Source: an uncultured Pelagibacteraceae bacterium
Lineage (GTDB): Bacteria; Pseudomonadota; Alphaproteobacteria; Pelagibacterales; Pelagibacteraceae
NCBI GenBank assembly: GCA_902556065.1
Contig: CACDUV010000002.1
Location: 32,203-96,202 of the forward strand
DNA: 64,000 nucleotides
Direction of reading: 5' to 3'
The notes under the pieces are model-generated. The model searched no databases and was not told the DNA's origin. It was given only the letters and a program-made list of their open reading frames with translations. The stretch's first letter is position 1; every line of letters starts with the position of its first letter. Position numbers and translations under genes: made by a program. Positions 35,390-45,842 of the stretch are shown piece after piece.

Positions 35390-36920
35390 TTTTAATTCTA
35401 TTAAATGAAAATATTAAAAAAATATACAATAAAATTATTAAACCGAAAATTTTATTCCCATATTTAGAAAAAATTGTTGGTTGAATTTTTCTCATTTTTT
35501 TAAAATCAATATATCCAACTTCTTTAAAATTAATTTTTTCCTCAGCAATACCAAGGGGATTTACTATCGCAGCTATTCCGTTATTAGCTGATCTAATTAC
35601 ATATTTTCCACTTTCAATAGCTCGAAATATACTGTGAACAAAGTGTTGTTCTGGTCCTATTGATTGACCAAACCATCCATCCTCTGAAATATTTACTATT
35701 ATATCAAATTCATCATTTTCATATAATTTCCCAGAATAAATTATCTCATAACAAATTAATGGTAAAAATTTTATAGAAAAATTATTTTGATTTAACTCTA
35801 TAATTTCCCTTTTTTGACCTTTTGAGTAAGACTGATAATTATTAGTTAAAGATCTGAGACCTATTTTTTTTAATAAATCTTCCATAGGTAAAAATTCGCC
35901 AAACGGTACAAGATTTATTTTATTATAATAATTTAATAAATTAAGATTATGATCATAAACAGATAGGGAATTGTAATACTTAACTTGATTATTAACTTTT
36001 GATTTATTGTTGATTCCTAAAATAAGTAAATGATTTTTGTTAAAACTTTCATTGAATAAATAATCATAACTTTGAATTTGATCCTGAGAAATTCCAGGCA
36101 ATATACCCTCTGGCCAAATGAAAATTGTTTTTTCATTCTTATTTGGTGAACTAATATTTATAAGATCCTCTATACTTGATAAAGGCCCCTCTCCTGAATA
36201 AAACCTATCCAAAGAAATATCTGTACCAACTAATCTTATTTTATAATCAAGTTTTTCAACATCACTATTGTAAAAATTCTGCTTATTTGAATATCCAAAG
36301 TAGTAAAATAATAAAAATATTAAAGGTAAGACTAAGCAGAAAATTAAATCTTTTTTGTCATTCCGCAAAATAAAGAGTGCAGGAATAAGAAACAAAGTTA
36401 TACAAAATAAGTTGAAAGAATATGTGCCTATTAAAGATGCTATACTTAGAATTTGTAAATTATTTGAAAAACTATATGCAATTAAGTTCCAAGGAAAGCC
36501 TGATAGAATTGAACCTCTAATGAATTCTACAAAACCAAAGATTACAGAAAATAATAAAATTGAACTTAAAGTTTTATTTGGTTTAAAAAAAATAAACAAA
36601 TAACAAATAAAACCATAAAATAACGCAAGAAAAGAAGGAACTAAAATTAGTGCAAATGGAATTAAAAAATGAAAATTTTCATCAAATGTTAATGAAATAG
36701 ATATCCAATATATATTTGTTAAAAAATATCCAAATCCAAATAACCAGCCATAGAAAAAAAACAACTTAAATTTGTTAGCTTTTTTTTTTATTAAAAAAAT
36801 AAAGAATAAGCTAAAGGATAGAAAATTAATTATTAACAAATTAAACGGTGGTAAACTTAATGAAGTTACCGCTCCAAGAAACAATAAATAAACTACATCA
36901 ATATATAAATTTTTTTTCAA
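35382..36920 (-). CDS. lnt: Apolipoprotein N-acyltransferase
   Basis: Lnt adds the third acyl chain to outer-membrane lipoproteins. The 512-residue protein has about six N-terminal transmembrane helices, a periplasmic nitrilase domain and a final helix. The Glu-Lys-Cys triad is visible in [21 protein letters not shown] and LICYEIIYS. It lies one base after the stop of ybeY. Several lipoprotein substrates are encoded in this window (LptM-like, BON, DUF3576). Confidence 0.94.
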   Translation of the reverse strand: MKKNLYIDVVYLLFLGAVTSLSLPPFNLLIINFLSFSLFFIFLIKKKANKFKLFFFYGWLFGFGYFLTNIYWISISLTFDENFHFLIPFALILVPSFLALFYGFICYLFIFFKPNKTLSSILLFSVIFGFVEFIRGSILSGFPWNLIAYSFSNNLQILSIASLIGTYSFNLFCITLFLIPALFILRNDKKDLIFCLVLPLIFLLFYYFGYSNKQNFYNSDVEKLDYKIRLVGTDISLDRFYSGEGPLSSIEDLINISSPNKNEKTIFIWPEGILPGISQDQIQSYDYLFNESFNKNHLLILGINNKSKVNNQVKYYNSLSVYDHNLNLLNYYNKINLVPFGEFLPMEDLLKKIGLRSLTNNYQSYSKGQKREIIELNQNNFSIKFLPLICYEIIYSGKLYENDEFDIIVNISEDGWFGQSIGPEQHFVHSIFRAIESGKYVIRSANNGIAAIVNPLGIAEEKINFKEVGYIDFKKMRKIQPTIFSKYGNKIFGLIILLYIFLIFSFNRIKNE

Positions 36921-36921
36921 T

Positions 36922-37383
36922 TTACTTAATTTTTGAGATAACTGATTTATAGATTTTTTCTTCTTCTTTTAACATTTTTAAATAATCTTTATTTTTTACA
37001 TGATCAAATCCTAACAAGTGCAAAAAACCATGAATAAATGTTTTAATTATTTTTTCTTTAAATTGTCTATCTGTTTGTGATTTTGGTTTATTCATAAAAT
37101 TAAAACTAATAATTATATCTCCCAAGTAAGTTTGCTTAGATATTTTTAATTTTTTGCTAGATGGGAAGGATAAAATATCAGTAGATTTATTTTTATTTCT
37201 AAATTTTCTATTTAAAGTTTTAATTTTTTTATTATTCGAAAGAAGTAAAGATAAACTTATGTTTTTATTAAAAAATTTATATTTTTTTGGAAAAGAATTA
37301 CAAATATTTTTAAAAAAAAAATCTTTTTTATTAAGTTTTTTAGACCAAGCCTTCTCTTCTGAGAAGACGTTTAAATTAATCAT
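36922..37383 (-). CDS. ybeY: Endoribonuclease YbeY (rRNA maturation)
   Basis: YbeY is a zinc RNase involved in 16S rRNA 3'-end maturation and 70S quality control. The 153-residue protein has the metal-binding triad in FIHGFLHLLGFDH, with three histidines as in the family (HGxLHLxGxDH). The LNRKFRNKNKSTDILSFP stretch is also typical. It overlaps phoH by 8 bp, the usual phoH-ybeY pair. Confidence 0.94.
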   Translation of the reverse strand: MINLNVFSEEKAWSKKLNKKDFFFKNICNSFPKKYKFFNKNISLSLLLSNNKKIKTLNRKFRNKNKSTDILSFPSSKKLKISKQTYLGDIIISFNFMNKPKSQTDRQFKEKIIKTFIHGFLHLLGFDHVKNKDYLKMLKEEEKIYKSVISKIK

Positions 37384-38371
37384 TTTTAGAGTAGGCTTTT
37401 ACAATTTTAGAAACCAGTGGATGTCTAACTACATCTGAATGATCAAAGTCTACAACTGAAATTTCATTTAAATGTCCCAATAATTCTTTTGATCTAACTA
37501 ATCCCGACATACTTTTGTTAGGTAAATCTATCTGAGTAGGATCTCCATTAACTACAATTTTTGAATTTTCACCGATTCTGGTTAAAAACATTTTTATTTG
37601 AATATCTGTTGCGTTTTGTGCTTCATCTAATATAGCAAAAGAATTTTTGAGTGTTCTACCTCTCATAAATGCCAGAGGAGCGATTTCAATATCACCAATT
37701 TCAATCATTCTTTGTATTTTTTCAAAATCGAATAAATCATACAAAGAGTCATATAAAGGTCTTAAGTAAGGATCTACTTTTTCTTTCATATCTCCAGGTA
37801 AAAAACCAAGTCTTTCTCCTGCTTCAACAGCAGGTCTAGATAGAATAATTCTTTCAATTTTTTTTTCTAGCAACATAGTCAAACCAACTGCTACGGCTAA
37901 AAAAGTTTTTCCTGTTCCAGCTGGTCCGGCTGAGATTATAATATCACTCTGTCTTAGAGCTCTTACATAGCTTTTTTGTTTTTCAGATCTGGGAATTATT
38001 GATTTTTTTGGTGTTTTTATAATGTCAGTTACATTGTTATTTTTAACTTTCTCTTTAATCATAAATTGGTCAACTGATGAAATAAGATCTTTATTTTCGA
38101 TTGAACCATTAATGATAAATTGATTAGTTAAAAATTGAATTGCATTTTTTATTAATTCGTTTTTTTGTGGGTCTGATTTAATCATAATTGAATTTCCTCT
38201 AGAATACAAACTAGAGTTAGTCATTTTTTCTAATTCTTTTAGATTTTTGTTAAATTCACCAGCAACGCCCATTAATAATTCATTGTTGTGAAATATTACA
38301 CTTAATGAATTGTTGTCTGAGTAAACAAATTTTAGAGTAGCATCGATTTTTTTTTTAATTGTATTATTCAA
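37376..38371 (-). CDS. ybeZ: PhoH-family ATPase (YbeZ)
   Basis: This 331-residue ATPase/helicase-like protein partners with YbeY. An N-terminal KH-like region is followed by the ATPase with Walker A AGPAGTGKTFLAVA near residue 150. The signature RPAVEAGERLGFLPGD and Walker B FAILDEAQN follow. It lies three bases after the miaB stop in the fur-miaB-ybeZ-ybeY-lnt-metK run, a stable alphaproteobacterial order. Confidence 0.95.
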   Translation of the reverse strand: MNNTIKKKIDATLKFVYSDNNSLSVIFHNNELLMGVAGEFNKNLKELEKMTNSSLYSRGNSIMIKSDPQKNELIKNAIQFLTNQFIINGSIENKDLISSVDQFMIKEKVKNNNVTDIIKTPKKSIIPRSEKQKSYVRALRQSDIIISAGPAGTGKTFLAVAVGLTMLLEKKIERIILSRPAVEAGERLGFLPGDMKEKVDPYLRPLYDSLYDLFDFEKIQRMIEIGDIEIAPLAFMRGRTLKNSFAILDEAQNATDIQIKMFLTRIGENSKIVVNGDPTQIDLPNKSMSGLVRSKELLGHLNEISVVDFDHSDVVRHPLVSKIVKAYSKND

Positions 38372-38374
38372 AAA

Positions 38375-39700
38375 TTATGCCACCTTTTGATCAGGGTTGC
38401 TTAACAATTCTCCGAACAATGTACTTCTATTGCTATTTGTAATTTTTACTTTCACAATTTTTCCTATATGTTCTTTTTTACCATTAAAAATTACTGATGT
38501 CATATATTCAGTTCTGCCAAAAGCTTTGGATTTATCTTCCGTTAAGTTTTCAACCAAAACATTAATTGTTCTATTTTCTATTTTTTTGTTCATTTGATTT
38601 TGGTTTTCAGATAATAAATTTTGAATAATTTCCAATCTTTTCATTGAAACTTTTTTATCTATTAAATCTAAACCCTCTGCCTTTGTCCCAGGCCTTGGAC
38701 TAAAAATAAATGAATAAGAATTTATAAAATTAACTTTTTTAATTAAATCAACTGTACTCTGAAAATCTTCCTCACTTTCTCCAGGATAACCAATGATAAA
38801 ATCACTTGAAAACTCAATTGATTGATTAATTTTTTTCAATTGATCATAAACTCTTAAATAATGATCTATTTTATGTTTTCTATTCATTAACTTTAAAATT
38901 TTATTGGATCCACTCTGAACTGGAAGATGAACTAAAGGCATTAACTTTTTAGAAACTTTATATACTTCAATTAAATCATTAGTCATATCTTTTGGGTGCG
39001 AAGTTGTATATCTAATTCTATTTATCCCTTTAATCTTTTCAATTTCTAAAATTAAGTTTGATAATCTTTTACCATTATCATCATAAGCATTTACATTTTG
39101 TCCTAAAAGTATGATTTCTTTTGCTCCTTGATCTGACAAGTAATTTGCTTCCTCAATTATTTGATTGAACGGTCTAGAATATTCTGGTCCACGAGTATAT
39201 GGAACTACACAAAAATGACAAAACTTATCACACCCTTCCTGGATAGTTAAAAAAGACGAAACTTTACCTGCTTGGTTTTTTATTTTACTAAAATATTTGA
39301 ATTTTGAAACAGCATCAAAATCTGTTTGTTCAATTTTTTTTCTTTTTTCAATATGATCCAAAATTGTTTCATTAATCTTGTGATAAGCTTGAGGTCCAAT
39401 TACTAAGTCTATATAAGGCTCACGTTTGAGCATCTCTTTATTTTCTGCTTGAGCAACACATCCTGCAATTATTACTAATGGTTTTTTTTTGGCTCTAAAA
39501 CTTTTTTTAACTCTTCCTATTTCGGAATAAACTTTTTCTTTTGCTTTATCTCTAATGTGACAAGTGTTTAATAAATAACAGTCGGCCTCTTCTAGATTTT
39601 CACTTTTTTGATAGCCAATTTTCTTCACGGAATCAAAAATTCTATTTGAATCATATTCATTCATTTGACAACCAAAGGTTTTTATGAAAATTTTTTGCAT
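38375..39700 (-). CDS. miaB: tRNA-2-methylthio-N6-dimethylallyladenosine synthase
   Basis: MiaB is a radical SAM methylthiotransferase acting on i6A37 of tRNA. The 441-residue protein has the N-terminal UPF0004 domain with FGCQMNEYDS and two further Cys ligands (TCHIRDKA, AGCVAQ). The radical SAM cluster is EGCDKFCHFCVVPYTRG near residue 155, and a C-terminal TRAM domain follows. tRNA-Leu(CAA) at 5.6 kb reads UNN codons and is the kind of tRNA that MiaB modifies. Confidence 0.96.
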   Translation of the reverse strand: MQKIFIKTFGCQMNEYDSNRIFDSVKKIGYQKSENLEEADCYLLNTCHIRDKAKEKVYSEIGRVKKSFRAKKKPLVIIAGCVAQAENKEMLKREPYIDLVIGPQAYHKINETILDHIEKRKKIEQTDFDAVSKFKYFSKIKNQAGKVSSFLTIQEGCDKFCHFCVVPYTRGPEYSRPFNQIIEEANYLSDQGAKEIILLGQNVNAYDDNGKRLSNLILEIEKIKGINRIRYTTSHPKDMTNDLIEVYKVSKKLMPLVHLPVQSGSNKILKLMNRKHKIDHYLRVYDQLKKINQSIEFSSDFIIGYPGESEEDFQSTVDLIKKVNFINSYSFIFSPRPGTKAEGLDLIDKKVSMKRLEIIQNLLSENQNQMNKKIENRTINVLVENLTEDKSKAFGRTEYMTSVIFNGKKEHIGKIVKVKITNSNRSTLFGELLSNPDQKVA

Positions 39701-39706
39701 TCTAAG

Positions 39707-40117
39707 TTAGGATTTTTTTTTAATCCCATAAAGTTCAAGCTTATGGTCAACTAAAGTGTACCCATATTTATCTGCTACTTTTTTTTGAAGCTTTTCAATT
39801 TCTTCATCGACAAATTCTATTATTTCACCTGACTTTACATCGATTAAATGATCATGATGTCCTTCGTTCAGCTCTTCATATCTCGCCTTTCCACCTTTAA
39901 ACTCATGCTTGGTAAGTATTCCAGATTCTTCAAATAATTTTACTGTTCTATAGACGGTAGCAATACTTATTTTATTGTCTATCTTTGAAACTCTATTGTA
40001 AAGTTCATCAACATTAGGATGATCGGTAGACTCGGACATGACCTGAGCAATTATTTTTCTCTGATCTGTCAATTTCACACCTTTTGCTAAACATTTTTGT
40101 TCAATTGTTTCAGACAT
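39707..40117 (-). CDS. fur: Fur-family metal regulator (Fur/Mur)
   Basis: This 136-residue regulator has the winged helix (VKLTDQRKIIAQVM, ISIATVYRTVKLFEE) and the metal-binding region HHDHLIDVKSGEIIEF typical of Fur. Apart from Cys9 there are no cysteines, so the structural CxxC zinc site is missing, as in alphaproteobacterial Fur/Mur proteins. In several alphaproteobacteria this gene senses manganese and Irr handles iron; I cannot tell which metal applies here. It is the second Fur-family gene in the window and lies between tsaB and miaB. Confidence 0.88.
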   Translation of the reverse strand: MSETIEQKCLAKGVKLTDQRKIIAQVMSESTDHPNVDELYNRVSKIDNKISIATVYRTVKLFEESGILTKHEFKGGKARYEELNEGHHDHLIDVKSGEIIEFVDEEIEKLQKKVADKYGYTLVDHKLELYGIKKKS

Positions 40118-40126
40118 AATTTAATT

Positions 40127-40513
40127 TTAACTTATATAAATAGGGTTAATCAAATTTTTTTTGATTTTAAATTTATCGCACAAATAAGGAACATTTTCAT
40201 ATTTTACATCTTTTTCACCTTTAAAATCTTGTAAACTATAACAATAATAATCAATATTTTTTGCTAATTTTAAAGCTTTTACAATAGAAATAGAATTTCT
40301 AATTCCCGCAAAACTTCCTGGACCTCTGTTAATATATATTTTGTCTATATCGTTTAATTCAAATTTATTTAATTCTAAAAATTCTTTTATTATTAAAGTT
40401 AATTTTTCATAATTTATTTTAGTATTCTCATGAGTAATATTGTAAATATTATCATCAGCTATGATCATTAAAAAAATTTTATCTCCAGCTACATCAATTA
40501 TAAGTTTATTCAT
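40127..40513 (-). CDS. tsaB: Shortened TsaB (YeaZ), tRNA t6A synthesis factor
   Basis: TsaB partners TsaD in making the t6A37 modification of ANN-decoding tRNAs. The N-terminal ASKHA lobe is recognisable: LIIDVAGDKIFLMI, then IDKIYINRGPGSFAGIRNSIS (the family GPGSFTGxR motif), and ALKLAKNI. The protein is only 128 residues against about 200-230 in the family, yet it still ends with NPIYIS, like the PxYLR tail of full-length TsaB. This suggests internal loss of the second lobe and not a premature stop. The open frame extends 17 codons upstream of ATG 40513. rimI, often between tsaB and fur, is missing. Confidence 0.82.
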   Translation of the reverse strand: MNKLIIDVAGDKIFLMIIADDNIYNITHENTKINYEKLTLIIKEFLELNKFELNDIDKIYINRGPGSFAGIRNSISIVKALKLAKNIDYYCYSLQDFKGEKDVKYENVPYLCDKFKIKKNLINPIYIS

Positions 40514-41522
40514 TTTATCTTTGTTTTTTAATTTTAGTTCTAAATCAGATGAAAATAATATCAAATTATATTCAGAAGATAATGGAATTTTATCAATAAT
40601 GTATCATCGCTTTAATGAACACAAATACCCATCAACTAATATTAATATGGAGATATTTAAGAAGCACTTAGAAATTATTAAAAATTCTAAATATAATTTT
40701 CTTAATCCTAATGAATTTGATTCAAAATTTAAAACTTCAAAATCAGAAAAAGAAATTTTGATAACGATTGATGATGCATTTGAATCATTTTATAATGAAG
40801 CTTGGCCATATTTGAGAGATAACAAAATTCCATTTATACTTTTTGTTTCAACAGAACCAGTTGGAAAAGTAGGCTACATGAACTGGGATCAAATTAGAGA
40901 AATTGATTCAGTAGATTTTTCTTTAATTGGACATCATTCACACAGTCACGAATACCTAATAGAAGAAACTGAAAAAAATTTCATTTTAGATATTGAAACA
41001 TCAAACAAAATTTTTAAACAGGAACTAAATTATATTCCTGATCTATTCTCTTATCCATTTGGCGAATATTCCAAATTTATGAGAGATTATATTTCTCAAA
41101 ACTTTAAATATGCATTTGGTCAACATTCTGGTGTTATTGATCTTAATAAAAATAAATTTGAATTACCGAGATTTCCAATAAATGAAAAGTATGGAGAGCT
41201 TAAAAGATTTAAATCTATAATTAATTACTATCCATTAGAATATAAAAGTTTATCTCCAATTGAAAAACAACTTTCAGCAAATAACAATCCACCAAATTTT
41301 AAAGTTGAATTTTTTAAAGAACAAAAAAATTTAAATAATATTACTTGTTATTCCAACGAAGGAGACAAGTGGGATAAATCTAAAACTAATTATTCTAATC
41401 AAATCTTAACTATTGAATTTAGAGAACCTTTTAAACCTAGAAGAGGAAGGATAAACTGTTCTTTAAACGATAATGGTAAATGGAGATGGTTTGGGGTTCA
41501 ATTTCCTATAAAGAAAAATTAA
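40461..41522 (+). CDS. Exported polysaccharide deacetylase (NodB homology)
   Basis: This 353-residue protein has a signal-like N-terminus and a NodB deacetylase core. The metal and catalytic motifs are ITIDDAFES (DD) near residue 103 and IGHHSHSHEYL (HxxxH type) near 155. The FSYPFGEYSKFM motif follows at about 200. The C-terminal ~100 residues contain no domain I recognise. The chosen ATG 40461 lies 53 bp inside the divergent tsaB gene. A later start would lose the signal peptide. The substrate is probably an envelope glycan. Confidence 0.82.
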   Translation: MIIKKILSPATSIISLFILSLFFNFSSKSDENNIKLYSEDNGILSIMYHRFNEHKYPSTNINMEIFKKHLEIIKNSKYNFLNPNEFDSKFKTSKSEKEILITIDDAFESFYNEAWPYLRDNKIPFILFVSTEPVGKVGYMNWDQIREIDSVDFSLIGHHSHSHEYLIEETEKNFILDIETSNKIFKQELNYIPDLFSYPFGEYSKFMRDYISQNFKYAFGQHSGVIDLNKNKFELPRFPINEKYGELKRFKSIINYYPLEYKSLSPIEKQLSANNNPPNFKVEFFKEQKNLNNITCYSNEGDKWDKSKTNYSNQILTIEFREPFKPRRGRINCSLNDNGKWRWFGVQFPIKKN

Positions 41523-42586
41523 ATCAAACTTTCTAAATCCTTACTAGATGGCAACAATCTTGCTTCATCAAAATCTTTCAATTCATTTTGATTAATTATT
41601 TTTTGAAGTACTTCAATGTACTGACTCCCAGTTTCTGCATATTTATCTAAATGTTTAGATAAAATTAAGCTATCAAGTGGTTTATCATTACTTCTAAATT
41701 CACTTCTAGCCTTTCTTAAATTTATGTAGGATTTATGAGTATTTAGATTTCTTAAATACGCTCTCACAGATAATTGTAAACTATTAAATTTCATCACTTT
41801 ATGAGTCTCACCTTTCTCAGCTTCTTTAGGTTTTAAACCTTCACCGGACCAAGTCCATTGACCAAATAAAGCATTTCCTTTCCTAGCAAATCTTGAAGTT
41901 CCCCACCCAGTTTCTTTTGCTGCTTGTGCAATTGCTAAAGAAGCTGGAATCTCATCCATTCTTACCTTTAAAGATGAAAAATCATTTTGCCTAACACCAT
42001 ATTGCTTAAATTTTTTCTCAAGCCATTTTTTTTCAATATCAGTATTGCTACTTTTATTTAAAATCGTAAAGAGTCTTTTTCTATCTATTCTAATTTTAGT
42101 ATTTTCTTTAACAATCAATGGAAGAATTATTTTAATAAACATATCCTTTTTTTTTTTTGAACTTGAAATATCATTTATTTCGTTTGGAAGAAGTCCTATA
42201 TCTATAGGTTTAACCAGCTTATTTTCTCTGACATCTTTTAAGTTGTAGTTTACCTCCTTAAATAATGAATTAATTTCCGAGGTAGTATACCTTACTAAAT
42301 TAATTTCTGAATTATTTTCCTCTAAAATATCGAAAAGTAAATCCATCTCGTCTACTTCACCTGTAATATCTTCTTCTATTAAATTGTTTGTATTAAGTTT
42401 TTTTAATAAAAGATTTTTAGAATTGTTAGTAAATTCTTTGCTGTTAAAATTTTTTTCAGCAAAATTAATAAACAAAGGAGTTATATAAAAAAATGAAATT
42501 AAAAAAACTCCACTTAATATGAATCTAGAAATAGAATTTATGCTTTTATTTCTACTAAATTGAATTTTAATTAAATTTTTTTTCAT
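41519..42586 (-). CDS. Bax-like glucosaminidase-domain protein
   Basis: This 355-residue protein has an N-terminal signal anchor (FILSGVFLISFFYITPLF). A C-terminal glucosaminidase domain contains ASLAIAQAAKETGWGTSRFARKGNALFG, the Bax/FlgJ-type signature with the catalytic Glu. The DVRENKL ... KDMFIKIILPLIVKEN stretch before it is also typical of Bax. It probably cleaves peptidoglycan glycan strands. It ends convergently with the deacetylase gene, four bases overlapping. Confidence 0.85.
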   Translation of the reverse strand: MKKNLIKIQFSRNKSINSISRFILSGVFLISFFYITPLFINFAEKNFNSKEFTNNSKNLLLKKLNTNNLIEEDITGEVDEMDLLFDILEENNSEINLVRYTTSEINSLFKEVNYNLKDVRENKLVKPIDIGLLPNEINDISSSKKKKDMFIKIILPLIVKENTKIRIDRKRLFTILNKSSNTDIEKKWLEKKFKQYGVRQNDFSSLKVRMDEIPASLAIAQAAKETGWGTSRFARKGNALFGQWTWSGEGLKPKEAEKGETHKVMKFNSLQLSVRAYLRNLNTHKSYINLRKARSEFRSNDKPLDSLILSKHLDKYAETGSQYIEVLQKIINQNELKDFDEARLLPSSKDLESLI

Positions 42587-42592
42587 AAACTT

Positions 42593-43132
42593 TTATATTG
42601 CAACAACTTCTTTTACTTCTGGAAGATAGTGACACAAAAGATTTTGCACTCCTTGCTTTAAAGTCATTGTCGAACTTGGACAACCTGAACAACTTCCTTG
42701 TAATTGTACTTTTACTACTCCATCTTTAAATTCTTTAAATTTAATATCTCCACCATCTCTTGCAACTGCAGGTCTAATTTTTTGATCTAAAATTTTTACG
42801 ATTTTTTCCTCAATTTCACTTAGATTATAATTTTTTTTCTCTTCATTTTCATCGATAACGTATTCTTTACCGTCTAAATAAAAATCATTAATTAACGAAA
42901 TAACAATATGTTTAATTTCGTCCCATTTAATTTGGTTATTTTTATTTACAGAAATAAAATCCTGTCCTAAAAAAATACCCTCGACCCCATTAACAGATAA
43001 AATATTCCTTACCAAGTCATTATTTATTTGATCTTTATTTGTGATTTCATAAGGGCCACTATTTGAAACTTTTTTCCCAGGGAGAAATTTCAAAGAGTTA
43101 GGATTTGGTGTTTTTTCAGTTTGTACGAACAT
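42593..43132 (-). CDS. NifU-like Fe-S cluster carrier (Nfu)
   Basis: This 179-residue protein has the Nfu_N domain (VQTEKTPNPNSLKFLPG) and a C-terminal NifU domain. The cluster motif CSGCPSSTMTLKQGVQ supplies the two cysteines that bind a 4Fe-4S cluster at the dimer interface. This is the mitochondrial Nfu1-type architecture common in alphaproteobacteria. It delivers Fe-S clusters to apo-enzymes such as MiaB or lipoyl synthase. Confidence 0.93.
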   Translation of the reverse strand: MFVQTEKTPNPNSLKFLPGKKVSNSGPYEITNKDQINNDLVRNILSVNGVEGIFLGQDFISVNKNNQIKWDEIKHIVISLINDFYLDGKEYVIDENEEKKNYNLSEIEEKIVKILDQKIRPAVARDGGDIKFKEFKDGVVKVQLQGSCSGCPSSTMTLKQGVQNLLCHYLPEVKEVVAI

Positions 43133-43188
43133 GTTGTAAATATATATAGAGCTTATTTCGAAAATTTAAACTTGATATTTAAATTATA

Positions 43189-44190
43189 TTAAAATCCTAA
43201 TATTTCTTTAATTCTATCTATCTTTTTTGATGCAATTGAGTTTGCTTTTTCAACTCCTTCTAGAAGGATTTTATCTAAATAAGTTTGATCATTTAAAAGT
43301 TTTTTTATTTCCAGAGATATAGGTTCAATCTTTTTAACCAGTAAATCTGAAAGTTGATTTTTAAATTCAGAAAAGTTTTTACCTGAAAAAGTTTCGATTG
43401 TTTTTTGTAAACTTGAATTGTTTAAGCTGGAATATATACCAAGAAGATTTCTTGCTTCTAATCTTTCATTTAATTCCTCAACGCTACTTGGCATAGGCAA
43501 AGGATCAGTTTTTGCTTTTTTTATTTTGTTTACTATTGCATCTTTATCATCTGTTAAGTTGATTCTGCTTAAATCTGATAATTCAGATTTACTCATTTTT
43601 TTTGATCCATCTTTTAAACTCATAATTCTAGAAAATTCTTTTTGAATTAAAGGTTCAGGCACACGTAAAAAGTTCTCTTGATCAAAATCATTATTAAACT
43701 TTTGAGCAATATCTCTACATAGCTCAAGATGCTGTTTTTGATCGTCACCAACAGGAACATGGGTCGCATCATACAAAAGAATATCTGCTGCCATCAAAAC
43801 AGGATATGAGTACAATCCAACGCTTGCTTTTTCTTTATCTTTTCCTGCTTTTTCTTTAAATTGTGTCATTCTATTTAACCAACCCATTCGAGCAACACAA
43901 CTCAAAATCCAAGCTCCTTCAGAATGAGCCGCTACTCCAGATTGATTAAAAATAATACTTTTTTTAGGGTCAATTCCACTTGCTATAAAAGTAGCTACGG
44001 TCTCACGAATATTGTTTTTTAACTCTTTTGAATCTTGTTTAACTGTGATCGCATGCAAATCAACCACACAGAATATACAATCATTCTCAACGTCATTATT
44101 AAGGTCTACAAAGTTTTTGATAGCACCTAAATAATTACCCAAGTGAAGATTACCTGTTGGTTGAACGCCAGAGAATATTTTTTTACCCAT
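43189..44190 (-). CDS. trpS: Tryptophanyl-tRNA synthetase
   Basis: TrpS charges tRNA-Trp. The 333-residue class I enzyme has the HIGH-type motif [11 protein letters not shown] near the N-terminus (SGVQPTG before it) and the KMSKS motif in [12 protein letters not shown] near residue 200. The [16 protein letters not shown] tryptophan-binding stretch is typical. It follows murJ by four bases. Confidence 0.97.
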   Translation of the reverse strand: MGKKIFSGVQPTGNLHLGNYLGAIKNFVDLNNDVENDCIFCVVDLHAITVKQDSKELKNNIRETVATFIASGIDPKKSIIFNQSGVAAHSEGAWILSCVARMGWLNRMTQFKEKAGKDKEKASVGLYSYPVLMAADILLYDATHVPVGDDQKQHLELCRDIAQKFNNDFDQENFLRVPEPLIQKEFSRIMSLKDGSKKMSKSELSDLSRINLTDDKDAIVNKIKKAKTDPLPMPSSVEELNERLEARNLLGIYSSLNNSSLQKTIETFSGKNFSEFKNQLSDLLVKKIEPISLEIKKLLNDQTYLDKILLEGVEKANSIASKKIDRIKEILGF

Positions 44191-44194
44191 ATAA

Positions 44195-45724
44195 CTAATA
44201 GTTTAATTTAATATCACTAATTTTAAAAGCTTTGATCAAATAACAAATAAATAAGTAGAAGAATAGTCCAAATAACACACTTAAAATTAAATAAATTGAT
44301 TTAAAGCTTTGATTAAATGAAAGTTGATTTTCAAATAAATTTAATAAAAAATTAAAAAATAATCCCATCAAAATTGATGCAAAAACTATTTTAAAAAAAT
44401 TTAAAACAAAATTATTTTTAAAGTAGAACAAATTTTTATTTTTTAAATATATAAAAAGTACTATAGCGTTGAACCATGATGAAATCGAAGTTGCGATGGG
44501 AATTATAATAAAACCTATTTTGTTAAAATAATAAATACTAATCAAAATATTTATAAGAACTGAAATTAACGAAATATAAAATGGTATTTTTGTGTTATGA
44601 TTAGCAAATAAAAAACTTGAAAAAACTTTTATCAAAGCAAAAGCAGGCAAACCTAAAGCAAAATAAAATAAAGCAAGACTTGAGTTAGCAACAGACTCTT
44701 TATTAAAGTTACCATAACCAAACAATGCTGAAATTATTTCATCTGAACCAATCACTAAAGCTATTGTCGCTGGAATACTTAAAAATAAACTCAATTCTAA
44801 AGCTTTGTTTTGAATAAGAGAAATTTTTTCTTTATTTTTAGAATCTACAAACCTTGAAAGTTGTGGAAGAATCACAACGCCAATGGCAATGCCGGCTATC
44901 GCTAGGTTGATTTGATAAATTCTGTCTGCATAATAAAGATAAGAGACTGCGCTAGGTTGAAAAGAGGCTATAATTGTTCCAATCAAAATATTGATTTGAG
45001 TTACACCAGATGAAAAGATGCTCGGTAAAAGCTTTTTAAAAAAAAACTTTACTTTTTCATCAGCTCCTAACTTAAAATTAAATTTTAATGAAAAAAATTT
45101 TTTAACAAAATAATATAAAAAAATTAATTGTAAGAATCCTGCTAAAGATACACCATAAGATAAATAGTATACAAGCTCGTCTCCTAAAGCTTTAGAAAAT
45201 AATAAAACAATTATTAAAATAATATTTAATAGAATTGGTGCTGCTGAAGCTGCAGCGAATTTATTATAAGAATTTAATATTGCAGAAAAAAAAGATGCCA
45301 AACTAATGAATAGTAAAAAAGGAAAAGTAATCCTTGTTAAACTAATGGCTAAATCCATTTTTTCTAGATCATCTATGAAACCTGGAGCAATAATTGATAC
45401 AAATCCAGGCATAAAAATTTGAACAACTATTGTTAAAATTAAAAGACCTAAAAATAAAAGATTAAAAATATTATTTGCAAATTTGTTTGCAAATTTTTCT
45501 CCCTTGATCATTTCAGATGTGTAACTAGGTACAAAGGCTGCATTGAAAGTTCCTTCTGAAAACAATCTCCTGAATGTGTTTGGAATTCTAAATGCTACAA
45601 AAAAAGCATCTGCCAACAAACCTGTTCCAAGAAATATTGCTATTAATATATCTCTAATATATCCAAGCAATCTGCTGATGATGGTATAAAAGCCAAATGT
45701 GCCTGTTGACTTAATTAAGTTCAT
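44195..45724 (-). CDS. murJ: Lipid II flippase MurJ
   Basis: MurJ flips lipid II for peptidoglycan synthesis. The 509-residue integral membrane protein has about 13-14 helices. It carries the MviN signatures [19 protein letters not shown] at the N-terminus, [30 protein letters not shown], and the charged pore residues within these. The murJ-trpS pairing is common in alphaproteobacteria. A 118-bp gap separates it from the divergent maeB. Confidence 0.95.
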   Translation of the reverse strand: MNLIKSTGTFGFYTIISRLLGYIRDILIAIFLGTGLLADAFFVAFRIPNTFRRLFSEGTFNAAFVPSYTSEMIKGEKFANKFANNIFNLLFLGLLILTIVVQIFMPGFVSIIAPGFIDDLEKMDLAISLTRITFPFLLFISLASFFSAILNSYNKFAAASAAPILLNIILIIVLLFSKALGDELVYYLSYGVSLAGFLQLIFLYYFVKKFFSLKFNFKLGADEKVKFFFKKLLPSIFSSGVTQINILIGTIIASFQPSAVSYLYYADRIYQINLAIAGIAIGVVILPQLSRFVDSKNKEKISLIQNKALELSLFLSIPATIALVIGSDEIISALFGYGNFNKESVANSSLALFYFALGLPAFALIKVFSSFLFANHNTKIPFYISLISVLINILISIYYFNKIGFIIIPIATSISSWFNAIVLFIYLKNKNLFYFKNNFVLNFFKIVFASILMGLFFNFLLNLFENQLSFNQSFKSIYLILSVLFGLFFYLFICYLIKAFKISDIKLNY

Positions 45725-45842
45725 AAATCATATTAGTCTTAATTTTACCCTAATTGTATACTTATTATCAGAATAAATAGATCATATATTCTAAATAATA
45801 AAAAATATAAAATAGATAAAATTTGTATTCAGATTAATAAAA

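Noticed and set aside
35380..35420. SAM riboswitch before metK
   Set aside because: The position is occupied by lnt coding sequence, which overlaps metK by 8 bp.
45725..45842. Third Irr box (ATTCTAAAT) between murJ and maeB
   Set aside because: Only one half site matches; the other half is unlike the two reported sites.
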